A stretch of 64,000 nucleotides of DNA from Hippasteria phrygiana (lineage: Eukaryota > Echinodermata > Asteroidea > Valvatida > Goniasteridae), in assembly GCA_037893225.1 (NCBI GenBank), contig JAZGUH010000709.1, positions 310,001-374,000 of the forward strand, read 5' to 3'. Positions 35,684 to 44,731 of this stretch are shown here, piece after piece. Every line of letters starts with the position of its first letter. The stretch's first letter is position 1. A model generated the notes under the pieces. The model was not told the origin of the DNA, searched no databases, and worked only from the letters and a program-made list of their open reading frames with translations. A program made the position numbers and the translations under genes.

Positions 35684-38600
35684 ATGGAAACACAACCCAT
35701 GATTCGAGGATACAATAGATGGAACAAAATATCTTTAAAAAGATATATCGATAAGTATAACTTATCTTTAGGAACACCAACAGGACGCGATGGCGCATAT
35801 ATCAGGCGAGATTATATTCGAGCTATAAAAGAAGAAGAAGACAAATTTAAAAATTTGAGAATACGATCTAAAGCTTCGTTAGAGCGACTCGCGCACGATA
35901 AAAATATTCGGGTCGTCTCAACGGGTAGAAATGGTCGAGCGATAAAAAAAGATTACGTCGAAGCTATAAAAAGATTTAAGGAGCAAAATACTTTTCGAGA
36001 AGCAGACTTTCGAGAGACTAGAAGATTTGAAAACAGTTATAGAAATTTGGAACTGATTCCGAGTCTGTTTACCGACGATCCGGAGCAATTTTACAACACC
36101 CATACGTCGATGATAAAAAACAAAATCGTTGCTGAATTAATAAAAATAAAAACGATGAAACTACAGATCGCTATTAAAATAAAGTATGTAAAAAAATCAG
36201 GTGTTAAGACTACAACATCAACCGCTATTCATTTTAGTTACCAAAATCGGGTCTTAAACAAGAGTGAGATAGCTACGACTATCGGGAAACAATATGAAAC
36301 GATATTATCTCAGATAGATAAATATACGAATGAAGGAAGTGGTTGGACTATAGATAAAATAGTCGCGTTTTACATAAACATAAACATAGTTAACCCTCTG
36401 GTAGGCGCTTCTTACGTAAAACTACCCGAGTATGTAGCTAACAAACGCGCAACATTTAATATCAAAAACGAAGATCAAGAGTGTATAAGATGGTGTTTAA
36501 GAGCCGCCCTAGGTATATATACCGATAGAGTTAAAAACCAATTAGCAACAAACCCAAAGTACCAATTTCGCGGAAATAATCCATCTACTTATAAAACCGA
36601 TGACGGATTAAATTTTAAGGACATAGACTTCCCCACACCTATAAGTCAGATAGCTAGAATAGAAAGACAAAACGATATAAGTATAAACGTGTTAGGATAT
36701 GACACAGACTGCAAAAATAAAACCTATCCACAAGATAAAAGGGGCTTGATATATCCGCTATATTTATCTAAAAGACCATACGATATAGAAACTATTAGTT
36801 TGCTATTATTTGAAGGTCATTATTGTTGGATAAGTGACTTACCTAGATTCTTATCTGGCGTTACCAATAGTCAGCATCGTAAAATATTTTGCTTGAGATG
36901 TTTAACCCATTTTAATTCGAAAGAGAAGCTGGATGAGCACATAGAAGATTGCGAAGGAATAGACTCTGCTTTATCTACCGTTAAAATGCCGCATGAAAGC
37001 GCGAACAAATACTTGGATAAAAGCAAATTAATGTTTAAAAACTTTAAGAATTTACAAGATGCACCCTACGTCATATACGCGGATTTTGAATCTATCTTGG
37101 TACCCCAAGAAAAAACAAAGGAGCCGTCGAGTAAAACTCATATTCACAAAGCCTGCGGTTATTCGTATGTTGTAGTTAGATGCGATGGTCGACAGATTAA
37201 GCGAAAGACTTATAGAGGTGAACACGCTATAGACAATTTTATAACCTCGTTGCAAGAACTCGAACCTAAGATTAATGAATTACTAGCTCGCATTAAGCCG
37301 ATAATATATACGCTAAAAGAAGAAAAAATTCACCTAAACTCTAACGAGTGCTGGATTTGCGAAAAACCAATTTATCCAAATTACTCGTGTAATTGCCAGT
37401 GCTACAAGCCTGTAGAACCTAAAAGTAAAGAAGAACTGGAAGAATACACGTACGAAAACGAAAAGGGATACGTCGAGAAAACATGTATGTTCTGCCAAAA
37501 GAAAATTAACAAATTTCGAAAAGTAAGAGATCATTGCCACACTACCGGTAAATACAGAGGAGCCGCACACGCTTACTGTAATCTTAAATTACGAGTAAAA
37601 CCCGGTGAAACGAAAATACCAGTCGTCTTTCACAACTTAGAAAATTATGACGCGCACTTGATCATGCAGGGTATTTCCAAGTATCAACAAGATATCTGGT
37701 GTATACCCAAAAATTCAGAAAAATACATTTCATTTTCGATCGGTCAATATAGATTTATCGACTCGTTTCATTTTATGTCTAGCGGTCTCGACAAATTGGT
37801 AAAGTCTTGCCCGAGAGACGCTTTTAGGCTACTCCTGAAACGTTATGGCGAAGAAAACGCGAACCTCTTATTACAAAAGGGTGTATATCCGTACGAGTAC
37901 ATGGATAGCTTTGAACGATTTAGCGAAACTACTCTACCGCCGAAAGAATCTTTTTTCAGCGCTCTAAAAGATAAACATATAACGGACGAAGACTACGAAA
38001 GAGCGCAACGAGTATGGCGGACCTTTGACATAAAAAACATGGGCGAATACCACGACTTATACGTAACCACAGATACTCTATTACTAGCCGGCGTATTCGA
38101 GAATTTTAGGCAAATGTGTAGAACGAATTACAAGTTGGATCCAGCCAACTACTTCACGGCACCGGGATTAAGTTGGGACGCTCTATTAAGACATACTAAA
38201 ATAGAATTAGAATTATTAACCGATGTAGATAAACATATATTTTTTGAAAAAGCGAAAAGAGGGGGAATATCGAGCGTTGGTAGTACGCGCTATGCTAAGG
38301 CCAACAATAAGTACCTGAAAGATTACGAGCAAGATAAACCCGATTCGTATATTCTCTATCTAGACGCCAACAACCTATACGGATGGGCCATGAGTCGACC
38401 GCTACCTTACGGAGGATTTAATTGGGTCGGTACAAAACAATTTACCCACGATCGCATCATGACGTTAAAAGATGATACTAAAACGGGATATATGTTCGAA
38501 GTTGACCTGGAATATCCAGCCGAACTACACGATCTACACAACGATTATCCTTTAGCCGCCGATAATATAATCATACCTGAAGAATGGTTATCGGAGTATC

Positions 38601-39618
38601 AACGAGAGTTGGCGAGTGAGATAGGAGATGGCGCTAAGGTAAAAAAATTAACCGGCACGCTATATCGAAAAGAAAAATATGTATTGCACTACGTCAATTT
38701 GAAACAGTGTTTGAGGCTAGGCCTAAAACTAACTAAAGTACATCGGGCGTTACAATTTAAACAAAAACCTTGGATGAAATCGTACATCGATAAAAACACG
38801 CAACTCAGAACGAAAGCAAAGTCGGATTTCGAAAAAGACTTTTTCAAATTGATGAATAATTCCGTATTCGGTAAAACGATGGAAAATGTCAGAAATAGAA
38901 TAGATGGTGTGCTACTGATCAAGTAGAAGAATACAAAGAGATGGTTTCTAAACCTTGTTACAAGTCTACTACAGCGTTTAAAGAATGCGGTCTCTCATTC
39001 GTGGAATCGTACAAAAAGAAAACGTATTTAAATAAACCCATCTATTGCGGCGTTAGTATCTTAGATTTATCGAAGACTCTAATGTACGACTTTTATTACA
39101 ACCAATTAAAAAAGACGTATGGTGATAAAGTAAGATTGATGTATACAGACACGGACTCGCTGCTTTTGATTATCTATACGAAAGACGTTTATCGGAATCT
39201 GAAAAAACAGTCTGACTTGTACGATTTTTCTAACTACGAGAAAGACCACTTTTTATACGACGATACAAACAAGAAAGTTATCAGTAAATTTAAAGACGAA
39301 TGCGGAGGAAAAGTCATAAGCGAAGCTACTTGCATCAGATCGAAGATGTACTCGATTTTATACGGAGATGTCGTACTAAAAAAGGCCAAAGGCGTAAACC
39401 GAGTGGTTATAAACAACGATCTATCTTACGAAAAGTATAAGCGATGCGTTTTATCGAACGAATGCTATTCAAACAAGATGATTCGTTTTGGAACTGAGCG
39501 TCACATGATATACACGGAGGCTCAAGTCAAGCAATCTTTAAATCCTTTAGATACGAAGAGATATATTTTACCTAATGGTATAGACACTCTGGCTTATGGT
39601 CATCGTTCTAACCTTTAG
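35684..39618 (+). pseudogene. POLB: protein-primed family B DNA polymerase, one frame break
   Basis: Replicase of the element. The start is taken as ATG 35684; the frame is open upstream only through the TIR. In order: two similar basic ~35-residue segments (about 8-45 and 62-100), a C2H2 finger near 402-424, exonuclease motif YADFES near 465, paired Cys near 556-572, an endonuclease VII-like zinc module containing VRDHCHTTGKYRGAAH near 612, exonuclease motif NLENYDAH near 650, polymerase motif A YLDANNLYGW near 891 and motif B NNSVFGKTMENV near 1058. The first frame stops at 38924. Motif C (YTDTDS, near 39140) and the C-terminus are in another frame, open from about 38905 to 39618. Total would be about 1300 residues, normal for the family. 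Confidence 0.93.
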
Positions 39619-39624
39619 TCTATT

Positions 39625-40350
39625 CTAGCCAGAACAAGACGATCGATAAATATCTACTCGAAAAATAAATTTCTTATGGTTATTCTCGATTAACTCGCCG
39701 TCGCAGTCTCTGAAAGAAAAACTCAGTTCGGGTATTTTACTCCTAATTAGAGGTATGGTAATTTTTCTTTTATTCTGGACAGTCGCTATTACATCCGATT
39801 TAGCCTCAATATATGCAATCGGTATAACGTCTAACAAATGCGTGCTCTTTCCGTTATAGAAATTATTAGACGTAGATAACTGATCGCAATGTAAAAAAAT
39901 TGTATTCACGTAATTTATATTATAATATCCTACAAGTTCACCATCAACATCAGGGAACCAATTACGGGGTAGACCCAACACTTTTTGAGTATATAGATCG
40001 AACTCAATATAAACATATTTATCTGCCGGTATAGCACCGGCATTAAAAATAATCTTTTTATTAATCTTGTCTACGGAAACTACGATCAATCTTAATTTAT
40101 TAAATTCATCTATTAACTCATCGATAGTATAATTTCCAGCCGGCATTACCTTTTCACCGTTTTGGTTACTCGCCGTACCGCTGCCATATATTCGCCATCC
40201 TATAGTCATACGTTGAGCTATATTAAAAAAACCTACGGTAAATATCGCGTTGTTTAAACTCATACAGTAATTTCCCTTAGAGTTATCTATAGGTTTTGAC
40301 AGTCTAAACGTTTGTTCGTTATCGGTCATTTCAAAAACGTGCGATTCCAT
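39625..40350 (-). CDS. putative penton/minor-capsid-like protein, paralogue 1
   Basis: 241 residues, ATG at 40350 preceded by AATAAA. It converges on the polymerase with six bases between stops. It opens MESHVFEM and QTFRLSKPIDNS, has IFLHCDQLSTSNNFYNGKST and HLLDVIPIAYIE in the middle, and ends in SFSFRDCDGELIENNHKK-like strands. The predominance of beta-type segments and the terminal D-x-DG pattern recall the structural proteins of animal Polintons, hence the tentative minor-capsid/penton call. The next minus-strand gene is a clear duplicate. No catalytic motif seen. Confidence 0.55.
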   Translation of the reverse strand: MESHVFEMTDNEQTFRLSKPIDNSKGNYCMSLNNAIFTVGFFNIAQRMTIGWRIYGSGTASNQNGEKVMPAGNYTIDELIDEFNKLRLIVVSVDKINKKIIFNAGAIPADKYVYIEFDLYTQKVLGLPRNWFPDVDGELVGYYNINYVNTIFLHCDQLSTSNNFYNGKSTHLLDVIPIAYIEAKSDVIATVQNKRKITIPLIRSKIPELSFSFRDCDGELIENNHKKFIFRVDIYRSSCSG

Positions 40351-40383
40351 TTTATTTAAGCTTACAAAATCTTCAAAAATCGC

Positions 40384-41082
40384 TTAAAATTTACCTATCG
40401 TCAAGTTAAAACTAATCTTTTTTCCTCGATTATTTATTAAATCGCCGTCTCGGTCTCTGATACTAAAGCTAAGTTGGTTTATCTTATCACCCGCGAGTCT
40501 ACGAGCGGCCAACCCTGCACGCTCGATAATCGTATCGTCTCTTTTCGTTATCGGTATAACGTCTAACAAGTGCGTTTCCCCTCCGTTATAGAAATTTTTA
40601 GACGTAGATAACTGATCGCAATGTAAAAAAATTGCATCGATAGGCATTGTATTATAATACCCTACGTAATCTACGCCAAAAACTAAGTTTTTGACCGATA
40701 TTCCCAACAATTGTTTAATGTTTTTATCAAAGCGTAGAACGTTATTTTCTTCCGTTACATTTAAAGATATTTTTTTATTAAGTTTATCTACGGAGACTTC
40801 TAACCAAACTAATTTACTGAGTCTCTCTTCGACCCAATCTATATCGTAGTATCCAGCCGGAATATCAATTTTACCATCCGTACTACCCGTTTTTTGCCCA
40901 GTGTTTGGATCGACTTGATGTATAAAATAGAGAATTTCGCTATTACTAGGCATGTTGTAGAACCCCGCGGTAAATATCGCGCTGTTTAAACTCATACTGT
41001 AATCTCTATTAGAGTTATCTATAGGTTTTGACAGTCTAAACGTTTGTTCGCTATCAAACATTTCAAAAACGTGCGATTCCAT
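40384..41082 (-). CDS. putative penton/minor-capsid-like protein, paralogue 2
   Basis: 232 residues, ATG at 41082 preceded by ATATAAA. It shares MESHVFEM, QTFRLSKPIDNS, AIFTAGFYN, IFLHCDQLSTSKNFYNG, HLLDVIPI and a C-terminal SFSIRDRDGDLI block with its neighbour, and diverges between about residues 50 and 110. The tandem pair is tail-to-head with a 33-bp gap. A surface-exposed variable middle would fit two vertex or spike proteins, but that is inference. The start lies in a palindromic divergent promoter shared with the small gene at 41123. Confidence 0.55.
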   Translation of the reverse strand: MESHVFEMFDSEQTFRLSKPIDNSNRDYSMSLNSAIFTAGFYNMPSNSEILYFIHQVDPNTGQKTGSTDGKIDIPAGYYDIDWVEERLSKLVWLEVSVDKLNKKISLNVTEENNVLRFDKNIKQLLGISVKNLVFGVDYVGYYNTMPIDAIFLHCDQLSTSKNFYNGGETHLLDVIPITKRDDTIIERAGLAARRLAGDKINQLSFSIRDRDGDLINNRGKKISFNLTIGKF

Positions 41083-41122
41083 TTTATATTTAAATCTTAT
41101 AAATAAGATTTAAAATAAAAAA
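41083..41122. promoter_or_regulatory. palindromic divergent start region
   Basis: The 40 bases between divergent ATGs are nearly self-complementary: AAATCTTAT and ATAAGATTT flank a central AA, with AT-rich TTTTATATTT and AAAATAAAA outside. It gives each gene a matching A-rich leader. The promoter role is inferred. Confidence 0.5.
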
Positions 41123-41347
41123 ATGAAATTTACTCAACTTATGAAATTCACTCCACTTATGAAATTTTTAGACGATAATAATCGACCGTTAAAGAATGCT
41201 CTAGATATCGTGAATCTAGCTATAGGTCAAGACGATAGCGACAAGTACGAAGCGATTACCCCTGAGAGTACCCCGTTGAACATGCACTTGAGTCAACTTA
41301 GCATTATCGTAAACGCCAACACGAACGCGAGTTTTATCGCGTATTGA
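41123..41347 (+). pseudogene. small Polinton gene, 3' end missing
   Basis: 74 codons from ATG 41123. A thrice-repeated MKFT/LMKF opening is followed by RPLKNALDIVNLAIGQDDSD and HLSQLSIIVNANTNASF. The frame ends just after it enters sequence that, on the other strand, is integrase. Two convergent genes therefore lose their 3' ends at the same point (about 41340), which suggests a deletion junction. The full product is unknown. Confidence 0.5.
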
Positions 41348-41908
41348 TGGCAGAATAATCTTTCGGCTAAAGTACGATTAAATCTTTCTACTATACCTTG
41401 AGCTCTATGATTACCAACCTCGCCTTTCTGCACTGCGACGTTGCGAGTCCGCATCAAAGTATTAAATTCAGCCATAAATTCTGTACCGGGGTCTACTTTT
41501 ATCGTGAGAGGCCAAGACAAGGGCGATCTTTTGTAAATCTTTTTTATCGCCTCTACAACTTGAGTACTCGTTTTATTCGTCAAGGGTTCAGCTTCTTTAT
41601 ATCGAGTGGCCAAATCGACGATCGTCAACGCGTATTTATAAGTTTTTCGTCTAACTACATCGTGAGGTAGATATAACAGATCCGCTTGATGCATTTCATT
41701 GGGTAGTGCGATGGCCTTATTGAGACTCGTGGGTCTCGGGATAGTACTGGGGGCAGGCAAATAAATTTGCCACATGGCTTGTTTTCTCAACCAATTTCTA
41801 ACGTCTGGCTCGGGTACGTTAGCTTTTAACGACAATTTTTTTTATAGCTCCTGCACCTTTCCAATATCCTCTAGGACTGTAAAATATTTTACTTAATTTT
41901 GTTTCCAT
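41341..41908 (-). pseudogene. INT: retroviral-type (rve/DDE) integrase, frameshifted and C-terminally truncated
   Basis: It would insert element DNA into the host chromosome. Translation probably starts at ATG 41908. The N-terminal ~25 codons are separated from the rest by an 8-base T run (41836-41843, plus strand) that shifts the frame. The core then reads VPEPDVRNWLRKQ, catalytic Asp in HQADLLYLP, YALTIVDLATRYKEAEPL, second Asp in KVDPGTEF, and Glu in GIVERFNRTLAERLF 35 residues later. After HQYA the family similarity ends at about 41341 and the frame runs into foreign sequence, so the C-terminal domain is lost. The start is 23 bp from that of the divergent gene at 41932. Confidence 0.88.
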
Positions 41909-41931
41909 TTTATTTTAACGACTTATTAAAA
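41909..41931. promoter_or_regulatory. 23-bp divergent start region
   Basis: Only 23 AT-rich bases separate the integrase ATG (minus) from the ATG at 41932 (plus). Both starts have A-rich leaders (AAAATAAAATG and ATTAAAAATG). Shared promoter inferred from geometry. Confidence 0.45.
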
Positions 41932-42348
41932 ATGGTGAGTCTTTTAATTATGGGTGCTGGAGCTTTAATAAGCGCTGTGGCATTTAGCGGAACGAGCTTC
42001 GCCTTTTCTAAGATAGGAAAAAGCGGTGCGGACGAAGAACGTAAACGACACGACCTCGCTTTAGAACGATTAACTCAAGCTAAACAAGAGTGGGTAGAAC
42101 AAAGAACCAAGGTTCTGGATTATCTAAACGATCGACTACATAAAGAAGCCAGGGCTCAAAAAACATTTAAAAACGTAGATGAGGCGTTGAGAGAATATAA
42201 CGAAGTAACCAACGACGAGTTGAGATTACCTCGCGAACCTGTATTGTCGGACTTTTACGTACCAAGCGAAGATCAAAAAGATGGCGAAATTGCATTTATC
42301 TTAGGAGGCACTGCTGTTTTAGGTTATTTAGTTTATAAGTTTGTTTAA
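41932..42348 (+). CDS. small conserved Polinton protein with two membrane segments
   Basis: 138 residues, starting MVSLLIMGAG; an upstream in-frame ATG at 41899 lies inside the integrase leader and is not preferred. Hydrophobic residues 1-25, then a charged, probably helical stretch (about 30-85: DEERKRHDLALERLTQAKQE), then PSEDQKDGEIAFILGGTAVL ending in a second hydrophobic segment. From memory this architecture is common next to the capsid gene in animal Polintons. Function unknown; a virion or membrane role is inferred. Confidence 0.65.
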   Translation: MVSLLIMGAGALISAVAFSGTSFAFSKIGKSGADEERKRHDLALERLTQAKQEWVEQRTKVLDYLNDRLHKEARAQKTFKNVDEALREYNEVTNDELRLPREPVLSDFYVPSEDQKDGEIAFILGGTAVLGYLVYKFV

Positions 42349-42389
42349 AAGTTTTTTGCTTTTTTAATTTTTTTGTTTCGTTAAGTAAA

Positions 42390-43667
42390 ATGAACGCAAT
42401 TTATGGAAGCAAACTGAATCCACACAGAAGTTTAAAAAATCCTAGAGCGTTGAAGGGGTTGAGGCAATCGTTGGTTATTACTCATAATCCTAGTACCGCG
42501 GGGGCTGGCAGTCTGTTGATCGTTGAATTTCCTATGTTGAGTCAAGACGATGTAGTCGTACCGGGTACAGTACGATTAGCTTTTAATATAGACTTAGAAT
42601 CTGAAGGCACTGGTGAAGATGATGCAAGAACTCTATATTATAACGTCGCACGAAATTTAATTAGTGGCGTAAGAATCAAACTAGAAGGTAAAGATTTCGT
42701 AGCGTTTACGGATGCCGATGTATATAACGCGTATAAAGACTTGTGGCGACCAGCCAGCGCGAACGATGCGTATCGAGGACTCGAAACTTCTAATGTCACG
42801 AAACTCAGAATCGGCGCTAGCGATGGGGTTGCTAGCGCGAATGGTGGAAAAGACAAAGCGATAGCCAACGCTTACGGTAATCGATATTACATTCCTCTAG
42901 ATTTTGAAATGCTTACGGATCATCAGCCTTTTAGTCCATCGACGCTCAAAGACAGACTAACTTATGAATTTACATTTAACGATCACGCGAGCGTAGTAAA
43001 ATCTACCGATTCTAACGCGAAGTATAAAATTTCGGGGTTAGATCTCGAGTTTGAAACGGTGACTAATAAAACATTGGCCGATAGTATCAGACAAAAATAT
43101 CGAGGTAAAACTCATTTTCTATACGAAAAAGTTCAAAGATATACGGTTTTAACGTTAAACAAGTCCGATACTACTTGGAACATTAATCTTAATCAAGCCA
43201 TTAGAAGTCTCAAAGGTATACTTCTTTTATTTAAAGAATCGGGCGAAAAAGATCCTCGAATTTTTTATAATCCAAAGATCGAAAAAGTAGACGTTACGAT
43301 AGAGGGTAAGCCGAATCAATTGTATAGTCAGGGCATGAAGCGTTATCAACACTGGGATGAGATTACCAAGTTTTTCGGCGACTCTAATACAGAATTTGGT
43401 GCCAGCGTGTCCAAAGACTTAGGCTTGCACGATATGACGCTAGGAGATTACTTAAAAACTAGTTACGGTCTTTGGCTAGATACGAGGGTAACCGACGACA
43501 ACAAAAGTCACGGTTCTGGCAGGAAAATAGGAGACGTGGGTGGGGGTATTTCTCTCCATTTAGAAAGAGAGGCCGAGACAGCTGGTGGACTATCGTGTTA
43601 CGTTTTCTTGGTGATGGATGGTCAGTTGGTGCTAGAAGATGGACGATTTAGCGGTAGTTACTCTTAA
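42390..43667 (+). CDS. MCP: major capsid protein (double jelly-roll, Polinton PY type)
   Basis: 425 residues, ATG preceded by AGTAAA. It starts MNAIYGSKLNPHRSLKNP and contains VPGTVRLAFNIDLESEG, YYNVARNLISGVRIKLEGK, YNAYKDLWRP, IEKVDVTIEGKPNQLYSQGM and a C-terminal YVFLVMDGQLVLEDGRF. These blocks fit the double jelly-roll capsid protein of Polintons; it would form the icosahedral shell. Length is typical and the frame is intact. It lies between the small membrane protein and the packaging ATPase, the usual morphogenesis neighbourhood. Confidence 0.88.
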   Translation: MNAIYGSKLNPHRSLKNPRALKGLRQSLVITHNPSTAGAGSLLIVEFPMLSQDDVVVPGTVRLAFNIDLESEGTGEDDARTLYYNVARNLISGVRIKLEGKDFVAFTDADVYNAYKDLWRPASANDAYRGLETSNVTKLRIGASDGVASANGGKDKAIANAYGNRYYIPLDFEMLTDHQPFSPSTLKDRLTYEFTFNDHASVVKSTDSNAKYKISGLDLEFETVTNKTLADSIRQKYRGKTHFLYEKVQRYTVLTLNKSDTTWNINLNQAIRSLKGILLLFKESGEKDPRIFYNPKIEKVDVTIEGKPNQLYSQGMKRYQHWDEITKFFGDSNTEFGASVSKDLGLHDMTLGDYLKTSYGLWLDTRVTDDNKSHGSGRKIGDVGGGISLHLEREAETAGGLSCYVFLVMDGQLVLEDGRFSGSYS

Positions 43668-43691
43668 AATAGTCCTTACTATAAATAAGCA

Positions 43692-44330
43692 ATGTATAAA
43701 GCGTTTCCAAAAACACCACACTGCGCGCTAGTATGCGGTAGGACTAATTCGGGTAAAACCAAATATATTTTAGATCTATTAGAAACTGAGTATAAAGATC
43801 ACTTTGAAAATATCGTAGTTATTTGTCCTACGTTAAGCAACAACAAGACTTATCGCGAGAGACGTTGGTTGTGGTTAGATCCCGAGATATACCTATGCGA
43901 TTTAGAGGTAGAAAAGGTGTCTCTCAACGAAGCTTTAGAATTTTATAGATCTCGATTTAAAGGATCGCACGTTCTATTTTTGATAGACGATTGTAGCTCG
44001 GAACAAGAAATAAAATATCGTAAGGCAGCGCTCGGGAAAAACACTTGCGTTTTAACGAAATTGGCGTTTAGCGGTAGGCACGACAATCACTACTGTTGGT
44101 TGATGACTCAAAAGTATAATTGCGTAATGACGGATTTTAGAGCTCAAACTGCATTTGTCGTATTGTTCTATTGCAAAGATAAAAATAGTTTCGATCAATG
44201 CCTCGATGAAAATGATGCGGTGCCTTTAGAAGAAAGATCGAGAATTAAAAAGATTTTAAGAGATGTGCCTTTTAGTAAATTATTGGTAAAAACTGATCCT
44301 CCAGTCTGTTGGCAGTTGATCTATAGTTGA
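43692..44330 (+). CDS. ATP: genome-packaging ATPase (FtsK/HerA type)
   Basis: 212 residues, start 24 bp after the capsid stop. Walker A is GRTNSGKT (residues 16-23), Walker B VLFLIDD (94-100), followed by a conserved-looking LAFSGRHDNHYCWLMTQKYN stretch with the sensor-like MTQ. It is the A32-like packaging motor of Polintons and large DNA viruses, expected to drive DNA into capsids. Frame intact. It ends in CWQLIYS, directly at an AT-rich repeat array. Confidence 0.9.
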   Translation: MYKAFPKTPHCALVCGRTNSGKTKYILDLLETEYKDHFENIVVICPTLSNNKTYRERRWLWLDPEIYLCDLEVEKVSLNEALEFYRSRFKGSHVLFLIDDCSSEQEIKYRKAALGKNTCVLTKLAFSGRHDNHYCWLMTQKYNCVMTDFRAQTAFVVLFYCKDKNSFDQCLDENDAVPLEERSRIKKILRDVPFSKLLVKTDPPVCWQLIYS

Positions 44331-44500
44331 TCTATAGTTGATCTATAGATCAACTATAGATGATCTATTAGATAACTGTTAGATAACTGTTAGATAACTG
44401 TTAGATAACTAATAGATGATTTATAGATAGCTGTTAGATAACTATTAGATAACTATTATATACCTGTTAGATGATAGATAACTATAGATTATCTAGTCAT
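44318..44500 (+). repeat. AT-rich short repeat array after the ATPase
   Basis: GATCTATAGTT units in both orientations form a palindrome near 44325-44365, followed by about ten copies of TTAGATAACT-like 11-mers. The ATPase stop codon is inside the first unit. Possible role in 3' end formation, or simply slippage-generated. Confidence 0.85.
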
Positions 44501-44509
44501 CTATAAAAT

Positions 44510-44731
44510 ATGATAGAATATCTAGACCTATTATTAAAACTAGTAATAGCCATCAACTTATCTTTATTTTCTTACGATTATATTTCTTGTAGAAATAAGA
44601 TTAAAAAATATAGTTCTATTTTAAATGAGCAAGTCAGTAGAATCTCTAAGCACGTTATCTCAAGAACCTCATCCAACAGTAGCTGCTACACCCAGCTTAG
44701 TGACGACTGTAGCTACGACCCCAGATCCTAA
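44510..44731 (+). CDS. possible small membrane protein
   Basis: 73 codons, ATG after CTATAAAAT. The first ~28 residues are hydrophobic (YLDLLLKLVIAINLSLFSYD), then CRNKIKKYSS. The last third overlaps the next gene in another frame and is low in complexity. It could be a real single-span membrane protein or a chance frame. Confidence 0.35.
   Translation: MIEYLDLLLKLVIAINLSLFSYDYISCRNKIKKYSSILNEQVSRISKHVISRTSSNSSCYTQLSDDCSYDPRS

Noticed and set aside
38890..38945. Programmed frameshift in the polymerase
   Set aside because: No slippery heptamer or downstream pseudoknot is evident, and the linking residues seem shortened, which fits a deletion.
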